Below are positions 16,665-25,316 of a DNA stretch of 41,267 bases, piece by piece. This DNA is from Bacillota bacterium (GTDB taxonomy: Bacteria > Bacillota > Clostridia > Saccharofermentanales > Fastidiosipilaceae), in the NCBI GenBank assembly GCA_023388435.1, contig JAEWGG010000012.1, positions 1 through 41,267 on the forward strand, given 5' to 3'. Under the pieces are notes generated by a model. That model had not been told where the DNA came from. It saw only the letters and a program-made list of their open reading frames with translations, and ran no database searches. The translations under genes were made by a program, and so were the position numbers. Numbering within the stretch: the stretch's first letter is position 1; each line of letters starts with the position of its first letter.

Positions 16665-18395
16665 TCAGGCCTCCAGCTCAGCGTACAGCTGGCGGCGGAG
16701 TTTCAGCACCTCTGCGGCCAGCTCGCTGCGGGGGCAGACGATCCTGAAGCGTTTGTCCCGACTCACAATCTCCACCTGGCCCTGGTCCAGATTCTTCGGA
16801 CTGACAATGACGCGGATGGGCGCGGCCAGCAAGTCGGCGTCCGCAAACATCGAGCCTGGACGCAGGTCGCGGTCATCGTAGAGCAGATCCAGGCCCAGGC
16901 CCTCCAGCTCCGCCACCACCTCTTCTGCCGCCTGGCACACAGCCTCATCCTTGGCGCGTAGATTGCAGACCTCCAGCTCCCAGGGCGCAATGCTGATCGG
17001 CCAGATCGGTCCGTAGTCGTCATGCGATTCTTCGCAGACCGAGGCGATCAGACGTCCCACGCCGATGCCATAGCAGCCCATAATCGGGGTCTGAAGCTGG
17101 TTCTGGGCATCCACATACTGCATACCCATGGCCTCGGAATAGCGGCGCCCCAGCTGAAAAATATTGCCGACCTCAATGCCGCGGCGGACGCGCAGCACAG
17201 GCTCTCCACAGACTGGGCAGATGTCGCCGTCCTGGACTTTTGCCAGATCGTGGAAGTCGGGGCGGGGCAGGTCACGGCCCCAGGCGACGCCGCTGTAATG
17301 CTGATCCTGCTCATTGGCCCCACAGCAGAAGCCCTCCAGGTCGGCCAGCGAAGCGTCAAAGACCTGACAGAGCCCCCCATCCAGACCCAGGGGACCGATG
17401 AAGCCAGGCACAATTCCACTGCCAGGGGCAATCTCCACGGCCGGATGGACTTCACAGCCGAGCAGGTTACGCAGCTTGGTCTCATTCACCTCAAGGTCTC
17501 CGCGCAAAAAGACCACGACATAGCTGTCGTCGGCATTCTTCTGGTAAACCACGGCCTTACAGCAGTCCCGGGCCTCCACGTTCAGGAAGCGGGCCAGGTC
17601 CTCGATGGTCTTCTGCTCTGGCGTCTCATGCTTCTGGAGCTCCCCAGCCCGTCCTCGGTAGCCATCCTGAATGCGCTGGGCCACCTCCATATTCGCCCGG
17701 TAGTCGCTGCCCTCACTGATGACGATGCTGTCCTCACCAATGTCTGTCAGGAGCATGAACTCGTGGGAGACCTTGCCCCCCATCATGCCGGAATCTGAGG
17801 CCACGGCCACGACCTCCTTCAGGCCGCAGCGGCGAAAAATACGCTCATAGGCCTCGTAGCAGCGGGCGTAGTAAGCCTCCAGATCCTCCTGGCTCTCATG
17901 AAATGAGTAGGCGTCCTTCATCGTGAATTCGCGCACCCGGATGAGACCGGCCCGACTGCGCGGCTCATCACGGAACTTCGTCTGAATCTGGTAGATCATA
18001 AACGGCAGCTGGGTATAGGACTTGACCGTGTTGCGGGCGAGGTGCACCGCCGCCTCCTCGTGAGTCATACCGAGGACCATTTTATTGCCCCCGCGGTCGC
18101 TGAAACGCAGGAGTTCCGAACCCACGGACTCATAGCGGCCCGACTCCTCCCAGAGACTGGCCGGCATCACGACAGGGAAAAGCACCTCCTGGCCCTCAAT
18201 ACGGTCCATTTCCTCGCGCAGGATCTTCTCTATTTTTTTTGCAATGCGCCGGGCGGGCGGGAAAAAACTGTAAATGCCGCTGCCCACAGGCTTGATATAA
18301 CCGCCCTTAATCATCAGCATCTGACTGGCGGTCACCGGGCCCTCTGGCGCCGTCTTCAGCCGCTCACCTAACATCTTGCTCACACGCATCGCCAT
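16665..18395 (-). CDS. proS: Prolyl-tRNA synthetase, bacterial type with editing domain
   Basis: 576 residues. Class II motifs: SGIYSFFPPARRIAKKIEKI (around motif 1), TKFRDEPRSRAGLIRVREFT (motif 2) and GCYGIGVGRLIASV (motif 3). The INS/YbaK-like editing domain (about 225-385) sits between motifs 2 and 3, as expected for the bacterial long form, and should clear Ala-tRNA-Pro. The C-terminal anticodon domain (about 470-576) ends LRRQLYAELEA. The ATG at 18395 has GGGGAG about 12 bases upstream, a slightly long spacing; an ATG two codons later is possible. First gene of the housekeeping run, behind a good promoter (18525-18497). No T-box signature was seen in the roughly 100-base leader. Confidence 0.98.
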   Translation of the reverse strand: MAMRVSKMLGERLKTAPEGPVTASQMLMIKGGYIKPVGSGIYSFFPPARRIAKKIEKILREEMDRIEGQEVLFPVVMPASLWEESGRYESVGSELLRFSDRGGNKMVLGMTHEEAAVHLARNTVKSYTQLPFMIYQIQTKFRDEPRSRAGLIRVREFTMKDAYSFHESQEDLEAYYARCYEAYERIFRRCGLKEVVAVASDSGMMGGKVSHEFMLLTDIGEDSIVISEGSDYRANMEVAQRIQDGYRGRAGELQKHETPEQKTIEDLARFLNVEARDCCKAVVYQKNADDSYVVVFLRGDLEVNETKLRNLLGCEVHPAVEIAPGSGIVPGFIGPLGLDGGLCQVFDASLADLEGFCCGANEQDQHYSGVAWGRDLPRPDFHDLAKVQDGDICPVCGEPVLRVRRGIEVGNIFQLGRRYSEAMGMQYVDAQNQLQTPIMGCYGIGVGRLIASVCEESHDDYGPIWPISIAPWELEVCNLRAKDEAVCQAAEEVVAELEGLGLDLLYDDRDLRPGSMFADADLLAAPIRVIVSPKNLDQGQVEIVSRDKRFRIVCPRSELAAEVLKLRRQLYAELEA

Positions 18396-18496
18396 GCTTG
18401 TTTACGCTCCCCTTCTCATCCCTGTCAGCCCTCTTTTCCCGCCGTTTTACGAGGCGACAAAAGGCAGCGACAGCCTAAATGTCTTTTAACTTATAG

Positions 18497-18525
18497 ATTC
18501 TAAACAGAAAGGCTAACAGCGTCAA
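18497..18525 (-). promoter_or_regulatory. Promoter of the proS operon
   Basis: On the minus strand TTGACG (18525-18520), exactly 17 bases, then TAGAAT (18502-18497), about 100 bases before the proS start. It is the only strong promoter I found for the run of genes down to tmk. Confidence 0.75.
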
Positions 18526-18648
18526 TTTCTTCTGTCTCCCCAGCGGGCCGCGGGCGTATGCTATCCTTATAACTGTCTAGTTAGGGCTGGCAAAGCCCGT
18601 GTACGGAATTTATCGGTTCAGCTGGCGCGCTTCGAGAAAGGATACACC

Positions 18649-19623
18649 ATGCAGCAGAGTGAATTACAGACCCTATACCTGGCAGGAGGCTGCTTCTGGG
18701 GCCTACAGGCCTTCTTCGCCCGCATCCACGGCGTGCGCGAGACCGAGGTCGGCTACGCCAACGGCCAGACAGCGGAGGCCAGCTACGAGCGTTTGAAAGA
18801 GACGGGCCACGCCGAATGCCTGCGCCTGGTCTATGACGTCCTGCAGATTCACCCAGCAGAAATCCTGCTGCGTTTCTTCCAGGTCATAGATCCCCTCTCA
18901 GTGGACCGACAGGGAAACGACTGCGGCCACCAGTATCGGACGGGTATCTACTACGACACAGACGCGAGCTATAGTCCCGCCCAGCAGGCCATCATCCAGG
19001 AAGTCTGCGCCTGGCAGCGCCAGCAGCTGGGCCAGGACCTGGCGGTGGAGGTCCTGCCCCTGCGCCACTTCGTCCCCGCTGAAGACTACCACCAACACTA
19101 CCTCGTAAAAAATCCCCTCGGCTACTGCCACATCCGGCCCTCAGCTTTTAAGGAGCCGCTCTTTGACCCCGCCCAGTTCCCCAAGCCCGACGAGGCGGAC
19201 TTGCGCGTGAAGCTCAGCCCCCTGCAATACCAGGTCACACAGGAAGCTGCGACCGAGAGGCCCTTTTCCAGCCCCTACGAGAAAAGTGAGGAGCGGGGAA
19301 TCTACGTCGACGTCGTCAGTGGTGAACCCCTCTTTAGCTCCTTGGATAAATTTGATGCGGGCTGTGGATGGCCGGCCTTCTCCAAGCCCCTGCTTCAGGG
19401 GGTGACCAGCTGTCAGCTGGACCGCAGTCACGGCCTGCTCCGCACCGAGGTCCATTCGGATCTGGCTCAGAGTCACCTGGGCCACCTTTTCTCAGACGGG
19501 CCCAGCGAGCTGGGCGGCCAGCGCTATTGCATAAATGGGGCCGCCCTCTCCTTCATTCCAGAAGCTGAAATCGAAGCCGCGGGCTATGGGGCCTTCAAGG
19601 CCTTCCTCCTCCCCCCACGTTAA
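18649..19623 (+). CDS. msrAB: Bifunctional peptide methionine sulfoxide reductase MsrA-MsrB
   Basis: 324 residues in two domains. MsrA (about 7-165) has AGGCFWGLQAFF with the catalytic Cys at 15, GYANGQT, TGHAE and QYRTGIYYD. MsrB (about 190-320) has GIYVDVVSGEPLFSS, DAGCGWPAFSKP, HSDLAQSHLGHLF and RYCINGAALSFI with its catalytic Cys. Together they reduce both S- and R-methionine sulfoxide in proteins. The MsrB domain lacks the paired CxxC zinc motifs of some relatives. The MsrA box reads NDCGHQYRT where most have NDxGxQYRS. GAAAGGA lies about eight bases before the ATG. It is divergent from proS. A hairpin without T run (19622-19640, AGGCCCC and GGGGCCT) follows the stop. Confidence 0.96.
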   Translation: MQQSELQTLYLAGGCFWGLQAFFARIHGVRETEVGYANGQTAEASYERLKETGHAECLRLVYDVLQIHPAEILLRFFQVIDPLSVDRQGNDCGHQYRTGIYYDTDASYSPAQQAIIQEVCAWQRQQLGQDLAVEVLPLRHFVPAEDYHQHYLVKNPLGYCHIRPSAFKEPLFDPAQFPKPDEADLRVKLSPLQYQVTQEAATERPFSSPYEKSEERGIYVDVVSGEPLFSSLDKFDAGCGWPAFSKPLLQGVTSCQLDRSHGLLRTEVHSDLAQSHLGHLFSDGPSELGGQRYCINGAALSFIPEAEIEAAGYGAFKAFLLPPR

Positions 19624-19644
19624 GGCCCCCTCGCGGGGCCTCCC

Positions 19645-20088
19645 TCAATAGAGTTCAGCGGAAGAATACGCCCCTGATGTCGTCTGGAGGCCCTGACCAC
19701 GGATGGCCCAGAGGCGGTTGAGAGCGTCCTGAATCTGGTAGGCCGCCACCAGATATCCAAGGCCGAATAAGAAGCCCACAAGTTCCAGAAGTATCCAGAG
19801 GGGAAAGCGGTACTGGGGGAAGCGCCCCTCGACCATATCCAGGTCAAACAGGGCCTGGTCCGCCCGATAGCAGTTCATCCAGAACAGCGGGGGGATAATA
19901 ACGTACCAGATATTCTGTTTGAGACGACGCTGCTGCTGGCAGCAGTTAATCTCACGGAAGACCTTCATCGCCCAGAAGATGTAGTAGATCCCGAAACTCA
20001 TCAGCGAAAAAATCAAAACGAGTACCGGGTCTCGATATGCGCCACAATAGCGCCGATACTCTGGCAGTCGACCGCCTCTCTTCTCCAC
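19645..20088 (-). CDS. DUF4234-like small membrane protein
   Basis: 147 residues with three or four hydrophobic segments (about 20-42, 60-75, 92-115). The segment VLVLIFSLMSFGIYYIFWAM matches the conserved start of DUF4234 proteins, which have no known function. A short Cys/Gln/Arg stretch (INCCQQQRRLKQ) follows. The start is GTG at 20088 with GGAGGC repeats upstream (spacing about 7); no ATG fits better. It converges with msrAB, 21 bases away, and is divergent from hydF. The 112-base gap to hydF is AT-rich around 20120-20145 (a TTAGA...TCTAA near-palindrome) but shows no convincing promoter pair. Confidence 0.7.
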   Translation of the reverse strand: MEKRGGRLPEYRRYCGAYRDPVLVLIFSLMSFGIYYIFWAMKVFREINCCQQQRRLKQNIWYVIIPPLFWMNCYRADQALFDLDMVEGRFPQYRFPLWILLELVGFLFGLGYLVAAYQIQDALNRLWAIRGQGLQTTSGAYSSAELY

Positions 20089-20200
20089 GCCTCCGCCTCC
20101 TTGTCCCGCTGGGGCTTTCTGTTAGACTTTTTATTATTCTAAAACAACTGAAGAAAAATCTGCGGTTCGAAAGCTCGGGCCGCCGTACAAGGAGTGTAAC

Positions 20201-21472
20201 ATGACCTCAAGCAGCCTCGCCGAGCGTCCCAGCATCGTGCTCTGGGGTCCGCGCAACAGCGGTAAGTCCAGTCTCATCAATCGGCTTTCCCGCCAGGACG
20301 TCTCCATTGTCTCAGACCAGGCCGGAACAACGACGGACCTGGTCCGCCGGGCCCTGGAGCTGCGCCAGGTCGGGGCTGTCACCCTGGTCGATAGCGCCGG
20401 CATCGACGAGGACCCGGAGGACTGCCTCGGCCAGGAACGCGTGGCGCGTACCCGGCAGGCCCTGCAGGCAGCGGACTGCGCCCTGCTGGTCCTCCCGGCC
20501 CAGGATTTCCAGAAGGGCCAGGACGCCCCGCCCCCCTATTGGGACCAAGTCCTCCACTACGCCCGGCTCATTCCTGCAAACTGCCCGCAGATTCTGGTTT
20601 TGAACCAATCCGAGGGGCTCAGCCCCGAGGAGCAGACAGACAGCCGCCAGCGCCTGGCCAGGCTTCTCGGGCCCAAGCTCGGCCAGAGGCCCTGCCTCAG
20701 CGTCTCCGCTCTGGCCAACAGCGGTATTGAGGCCCTGCTGGGCCTCCTGCGACAGGCCCTGGACCAGCACAGGCGGGAGGAGGCCCCCCGCCTCATCACC
20801 GGCGGACTCGTCCGCGCCGGCGACTATGTCCTGCTGGTCATGCCCCAGGACCGGGCCGCCCCCAAGGGCCGCCTCATCCAGGCCCAGTCCGCCACCATCC
20901 AGGAGCTGCTGCAGCTGGGTGCCCAGGTCCTCATCGCCGATGTGCAGCAGATTCCCCAATTGCGCCGGGAGCTGCAGACCCCCATTCGCCTCGTCATCTG
21001 CGACTCCCAGGTCTTCGGGCCTGCCTCCAGCGTCTGCCAGGGCCTGAACCTGACCAGTTTTTCCATACTCTTTGCAGCCTACAAGGGGGATATCCACTAC
21101 TACTGTGCCAGCCTGCCCAGCCTCGCCCAGCTCCAGGCTGGAGACCGCGTCCTCATCGCCGAATCCTGCAGCCATGAGCCGACCAACGAGGATATTGGGA
21201 GAGTCAAGATTCCCCGCCTCCTCCGCCAGCGCTTTGGCGACCAGCTCCAGATTGACATCGTGGGGGGGCGCGACTTTCCCGAGGACCTCAGCCCCTACCG
21301 CCTCATCATCCAGTGCGGAGGCTGCATGTTCACCCGCCAGCACCTCCTCACACGCCTGGAGGCCGCCCGACAACAGGCCGTCCCCATGGTCAATTACGGC
21401 ATCTGCCTCGCCTGGTTCCAGGGCATCTTGGACCAGCTTATCATCCCGGAAGTCCGCCCCATAAGCGACTAA
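20201..21472 (+). CDS. hydF: [FeFe]-hydrogenase H-cluster maturation GTPase HydF
   Basis: 423 residues. GTPase domain: G1 LWGPRNSGKSS (16-24), GTTTD, DSAGIDED (G3) and LNQSEG in place of NKxD. A dimerisation domain follows, then the cluster-binding domain with ESCSHEP (Cys323, His325) and IIQCGGCM (Cys372, Cys375), and GRVKIPRLLRQRFG between. HydF is the scaffold on which the 2Fe subcluster is assembled with HydE and HydG before transfer to HydA. Most HydF proteins read HCGGC; here the His is Gln371. In the G4 motif Asp is Glu (NQSE for NKxD), which may loosen guanine specificity. hydE, hydG and hydA are not in the window. AAGGAG six bases before the ATG. Confidence 0.96.
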   Translation: MTSSSLAERPSIVLWGPRNSGKSSLINRLSRQDVSIVSDQAGTTTDLVRRALELRQVGAVTLVDSAGIDEDPEDCLGQERVARTRQALQAADCALLVLPAQDFQKGQDAPPPYWDQVLHYARLIPANCPQILVLNQSEGLSPEEQTDSRQRLARLLGPKLGQRPCLSVSALANSGIEALLGLLRQALDQHRREEAPRLITGGLVRAGDYVLLVMPQDRAAPKGRLIQAQSATIQELLQLGAQVLIADVQQIPQLRRELQTPIRLVICDSQVFGPASSVCQGLNLTSFSILFAAYKGDIHYYCASLPSLAQLQAGDRVLIAESCSHEPTNEDIGRVKIPRLLRQRFGDQLQIDIVGGRDFPEDLSPYRLIIQCGGCMFTRQHLLTRLEAARQQAVPMVNYGICLAWFQGILDQLIIPEVRPISD

Positions 21473-21473
21473 A

Positions 21474-21497
21474 AAACCTGACCGCCTGGTCAGGTTT
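21474..21497. terminator. Bidirectional terminator between hydF and the racemase gene
   Basis: AAACCTGACC and GGTCAGGTTT form a perfect 10-base stem with a 4-base loop between two converging genes. T runs follow on both strands, the better one (six T) on the minus strand. Confidence 0.8.
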
Positions 21498-21539
21498 CTC
21501 TCTCGCTCCGTTGAATGCACAGGAATGGGGCCAGCAGCC

Positions 21540-22643
21540 TCATTTTTCTTCCAGCCAGCGGCAGTCCGTCCCATCCCGCAGGCGAATGCGCACGTAGGGC
21601 GTCAAAAAAGCATAGTTCAAACTGCTGTAGGCCAGCTTGAGCTGCACAATGTCTCCCACCTGGAAACTCCGCTCCGAAGCGCTGACGTCAAAGAGGGCGT
21701 GGTCCCCCGAGGCCGCGACATAGCGCAACTGTGTGTCCAAGGCCTCCAGTGGACGCGGGCCCAGATCCTGTCCGCCAACCGCCAGCAAAATGCGGCGGAT
21801 ATCCCCGTAATTCTCCACATTCAGCCGACGGGCGTAGGCATCCAGCCCCTGTGGCCCCTCAGGCAGGGAGGGTTTAACCCCACTCTCGATGACTTCGGCC
21901 TCCAGGATAAAGAGGTCTCGGGCCATTCCCTCCACAGGTCGAAAATACGAACAGTCATGGCCATAGAGATAGAATTCGCCTACTCTCAGATTGTTGATTC
22001 CCGCGGGGAGCCGCCCCTCCGTCAGGAGGTACATGGATCCGGAATTGCCGCCTGAATAGCAGGGCAGGACCTGGCCGGACTCCGCCCGCCAGGCCGCGCC
22101 GAGGTCAAGTAGTCTCTGCAGAACCCCGGCCTCTGGGATCACGCCGTGCAGACAGTTGAAATTGGCGCCCAGGCCGCGGCAGACCAGGTGGGGAAGCTCC
22201 GTCCGCATGCGGCGCAGGACCGCCAGCAGGTCCTCGGCCATGAAGCCCTCGCGCCGGTCGCCTAACTCCAGCATGAGGATGACCTCATGCCGCCGCCCCT
22301 GCTCCCGAGCCGCCGCATGGAGAGCCTCAAGGGCCGTCCACGAGGAGTTCAGGCTGACCTCGCTGTGGCGGACAATGGCCGCGGCTTCAGATGGGGGCAC
22401 AATGCGCAGACACCAGCGCTCCTCCGCGATCCCCTCCATGCGCTGTAAATTTTCCACACGGGTGTCACCGAAGGCCCTGGCTCCCGCCCGGGCCATCTCC
22501 CGCAGCAGTTCCGGATTGCTCCGAAAACACTTCGTCACGAAGCAGAAGTCCACGCCGTGTTGACGGCCCAAGTCGAGGGTCCGTCGCACGTTCTGCCGCA
22601 GCTTTGCCACATCAATGGTCAGGAGCGGATAGCTTTCTCCCAT
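21540..22643 (-). CDS. Alanine/ornithine racemase-family PLP enzyme
   Basis: 367 residues, fold-type III (alanine racemase N-terminal barrel). LLTIDVAKLRQNVRRTL precedes FVTKCFRSNPELLREM, whose Lys should bind PLP. Later blocks are AFGDTRVENLQRM, NSSWTALEAL, LMLELGDRREG, GLGANFNCLHGVIP, CYSGGNSGSMYLL and LRVGEFYLYGHDCS. This pattern fits the clostridial alanine/ornithine racemase group rather than canonical Alr. Canonical Alr has a C-terminal beta domain with a catalytic Tyr; the C-terminal 110 residues here are beta-rich but differ. Substrate unproven. AAGGAGG precedes the ATG. It is divergent (87 bases) from the MurT-GatD-like gene, suggesting a shared link to D-amino acids or the cell wall. 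Confidence 0.85.
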   Translation of the reverse strand: MGESYPLLTIDVAKLRQNVRRTLDLGRQHGVDFCFVTKCFRSNPELLREMARAGARAFGDTRVENLQRMEGIAEERWCLRIVPPSEAAAIVRHSEVSLNSSWTALEALHAAAREQGRRHEVILMLELGDRREGFMAEDLLAVLRRMRTELPHLVCRGLGANFNCLHGVIPEAGVLQRLLDLGAAWRAESGQVLPCYSGGNSGSMYLLTEGRLPAGINNLRVGEFYLYGHDCSYFRPVEGMARDLFILEAEVIESGVKPSLPEGPQGLDAYARRLNVENYGDIRRILLAVGGQDLGPRPLEALDTQLRYVAASGDHALFDVSASERSFQVGDIVQLKLAYSSLNYAFLTPYVRIRLRDGTDCRWLEEK

Positions 22644-22730
22644 GCGTGAACCTCCTTCTCGCCGTGCTACGCATCCTGGAATGATACAATAAACCAGTTA
22701 AAAAACCTAGTAGAAAGCGCTGGTACACGC

Positions 22731-25130
22731 ATGCGATTCATTCTTGCACTGTGGCTCGGCAAGCTGGTCAATCTGGCCATCCGCCTCATTGACCCCTCCC
22801 GCGGCTCCAACCTGCCGGGACAGAAGGCCATGGCTCTGGATCCTCAGCTGGTCGCCCACTTCGCTGTTCCCAAGGACAGGACCCTCTTCATAACGGGCAC
22901 GAACGGCAAGTCCTCCATGACCCACCTCCTGGTGCACCTCGCCCGACAGTCAGGCTACAGCGTCTGCACCAACCCCGAAGGTGCCAACCTTCTGGAGGGG
23001 GTGGCCACAGCCCTCATCCGCAACACGAACTGGCGCGGCAAGCTGAAGACGGAGCTCTGCATCCTGGAAACCGATGAGCGCTATCTCCCCCTCATCTATC
23101 CCCAGCTCCCCGCCGGACAGATGCTCATCACGAATCTGGAAAAAGACCAGGTCCAGCGCAATGGCGATCCTGACTTCATTTATCGCAAACTGGAAAAGCT
23201 CATCCACAGCGGCATGACCCTCTATCTGAACAACGAGGACCCCTCCTCCACAGCCCTGGCCAGCCGTGCCGGTACGGTCCACTACTACAGCGTGGCCCGG
23301 AATTCCGAATCCTTCACTAAGGACCAGAGCTTCGGCAGCAGGCCCGATCCGGAGACCTTCCGCGAGTGTCGCTACGACTACTATAACCTTGACAGCATCG
23401 GTCCCTTTCACATTGAGGGGACGGGAAGAAGCAGCCTGGAAGAAGTCGAAGATCAGGTCCGCGATATTGATTTTGAGACGGGCAGCTTCCGCTTCCAGGG
23501 CGTCGGCTTCCAGATGCCCTACCTCCTGCCGCATATGCTCTACAACTACGCTGGCGCCCTCTGTACCGCCCAGCACTTTCTCGGCCTGGAAATCCAGAAC
23601 CTGCCCCAGGCCCTCAGCAGCTTCGTAAATATTGGCGGGCGCTATGAGGTCCTCGAATACGCCGGAAAAACCATTAAATATCTGCGCATCAAGCAGGAAA
23701 ATCCCGACACCCTGCAGAGCGCCTTAAACATTATCCGTCAGGAGCCCCAGGACAACGCTTTCCTCCTCTCTCTGGACCGCGTTGAGGACTTCTCCCTCCC
23801 CCACTACCACAATCCTTTTTACGCCTATGACTGCGATGTCCAGGCCCTGCTCACAGGCCGGACCCGCCGCTTTGTCGGACTCTCCGAAAGCGGAGGCTAC
23901 GACGCAGGCCTCTACTTCCGCAGCTCCGGTATTCCCGAGGAGCTCATTGAGCTTCAGCCGCTGAAGACAGCCGGGGACATTCTGGACTACATCGCGGGGC
24001 TCCCCTACAACACGGTCTACCTCATCATGCGCCTCGGCCGCTATGAGGAGCTGGAACCTGAGTTGGCGCGCCGGCAAAAGTCCGGGGCACAGCCCGCGCA
24101 GCCCCAGGCGGGCCCGCTGCCCAGCAGCCCGGCCCCAGTCCAGGACGTGGAGACGGCCCGGACGCTGAGTGCCAGAAATGAAGCGGGAAATGGCCTCACA
24201 GCCCAGCTCTACCGTTTTTCCCGTTTCAGCGAGGCCGACATTGCCACATCCTCCTCAGCCCTCCGCCCCCTACTGCGCCTGGCCCGACTCTGCCCGAACC
24301 TGCTTAACCTGCACGGGGACCGCGGCAACCTTCTCGCCCTGCACCAGCTGCTGCGCCACGCGAGCTATGACTACGTCTGCGTGGACATCGACAGTGCCGA
24401 CCTCTCCCAGTTCCGCCCCAGCGACTTCGACCTCATTCTGGTCTCCCCCGGCGATCTCAGCACCCTGGGCCACCTGGCCACTTTGCTGCGCGGGCGAAGC
24501 GCTGACTGGCGCGACTATATTGCTGAGGGCGGCGTCCTCCTGGTGAGCGGGACCTCCATGGCCCTCTTCGCGGAGCAGGTTCAGCGCCTGGAACGCCCCT
24601 CCTATCCCGGACTTGGCATACTCCCCATAACCGTTGAGGAGCGGCGGGATATCTATGGGGATGACCTGGTCTTTGAGACCGAGGCCCTGGGCTGCACACA
24701 GACCCTGATCGGGGCCCAGATCCAGATGGCCGACTACCGCTGGCGGGCGGAATCTCGCGCCAGCTCGGGTGTTCAGGCCCTCGGCCGCATTCTCTTCGGC
24801 TACGGGAACAGCGGAGACAGCCAGGAGGAGGGCTTCTATCTGAACAAGGCCCTTTTCAGCAATGCCCTGGGCCCCCTGCTCATCCAGAACCCACGCTTCG
24901 CCCTGGACCTTCTGAAAGCCGCCCTCCAGCACGCCTTTACCCGTGAGCAGGGCCGTCCCGCCAACGCCGAGGAGGCTGAGGCTCTGCAGCAGCAGCTCCA
25001 GCTCCCGGCCCTGACCTGGGAGGAAGAGGCCCTGCGTCTGAAACTGGATTTCATCAGCGGGAAAAAGAATCACCTCAGCAACTGTGACAATCGCCTGCTC
25101 AAGGACTACAGCCCCAAGGGCCGGCTCTAA
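22731..25130 (+). CDS. Fused MurT-GatD-like protein with altered active sites
   Basis: 799 residues. Residues 1-445 follow MurT: an N-terminal GSNLPGQKAMALDP, the Mur ligase P-loop FITGTNGKSSMTHLL (56-61), ETDERYLPLI, LITNLEKDQ, and a C-terminal DUF1727-like part. After a Pro/Ala/Gln-rich linker (about 447-490), residues 491-790 resemble GatD: NLHGDRGNLLALHQLL, FDLILVSPGDLS and GPLLIQNPRFALDLL. MurT/GatD are normally two proteins that amidate D-Glu of lipid II. Here the nucleophile elbow reads VLLVSGTSM, with Ser606 where GatD has Cys, and the YLHGPLL histidine is replaced (NALGPLL, Leu713). The MurT zinc ribbon (two CxxC) is reduced to one Cys (213), and KNPAG reads KQENP. Glutaminase activity is therefore unlikely; ATP binding may remain. 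It may use another nitrogen source, act as a binding protein, or be a paralogue with a new role. The ribosome binding site is weak (GAAAG). Confidence 0.8.
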   Translation: MRFILALWLGKLVNLAIRLIDPSRGSNLPGQKAMALDPQLVAHFAVPKDRTLFITGTNGKSSMTHLLVHLARQSGYSVCTNPEGANLLEGVATALIRNTNWRGKLKTELCILETDERYLPLIYPQLPAGQMLITNLEKDQVQRNGDPDFIYRKLEKLIHSGMTLYLNNEDPSSTALASRAGTVHYYSVARNSESFTKDQSFGSRPDPETFRECRYDYYNLDSIGPFHIEGTGRSSLEEVEDQVRDIDFETGSFRFQGVGFQMPYLLPHMLYNYAGALCTAQHFLGLEIQNLPQALSSFVNIGGRYEVLEYAGKTIKYLRIKQENPDTLQSALNIIRQEPQDNAFLLSLDRVEDFSLPHYHNPFYAYDCDVQALLTGRTRRFVGLSESGGYDAGLYFRSSGIPEELIELQPLKTAGDILDYIAGLPYNTVYLIMRLGRYEELEPELARRQKSGAQPAQPQAGPLPSSPAPVQDVETARTLSARNEAGNGLTAQLYRFSRFSEADIATSSSALRPLLRLARLCPNLLNLHGDRGNLLALHQLLRHASYDYVCVDIDSADLSQFRPSDFDLILVSPGDLSTLGHLATLLRGRSADWRDYIAEGGVLLVSGTSMALFAEQVQRLERPSYPGLGILPITVEERRDIYGDDLVFETEALGCTQTLIGAQIQMADYRWRAESRASSGVQALGRILFGYGNSGDSQEEGFYLNKALFSNALGPLLIQNPRFALDLLKAALQHAFTREQGRPANAEEAEALQQQLQLPALTWEEEALRLKLDFISGKKNHLSNCDNRLLKDYSPKGRL

Positions 25131-25153
25131 TCTGAGCTCCTAACCATACACTG

Positions 25154-25190
25154 AGCGCCCCCTGGCCTATCTGGTCAGGAGGCGCTTTTT
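25154..25190 (+). terminator. Terminator of the MurT-GatD-like gene
   Basis: Arms AGCGCC (25154-25159) and GGCGCT (25181-25186) with an inner stem CCTGGCC/GGTCAGG and a five-base loop, then TTTT. It lies 24 bases after the stop. Confidence 0.85.
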
Positions 25191-25273
25191 AATCCTCTCG
25201 CTCCGCAGGTCAGGACCGGGACAAGCCTCCTGCCAGCTCCACACAGCGCGGGCACCGAGCTGTGAATGGCCAT

Positions 25274-25316
25274 AAAAAAAAAGAAGCGCCCTAGCCGAAG
25301 CTCGTCCGACTAGGGC
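25274..25316 (-). terminator. Terminator of nrdB
   Basis: On the minus strand GCCCTAG and CTAGGGC (25316-25310 and 25294-25288) enclose a partly self-complementary GC-rich loop, followed within six bases by nine T. Confidence 0.8.

Noticed and set aside
18396..18525. T-box leader before proS
   Set aside because: No T-box sequence, no antiterminator/terminator pair, and the leader is only about 100 bases long.
22731..25130. Reading the MurT-GatD-like gene as a decayed pseudogene
   Set aside because: One uninterrupted 799-codon frame, an intact P-loop, family blocks preserved in both halves and a clean terminator argue for a functional protein.
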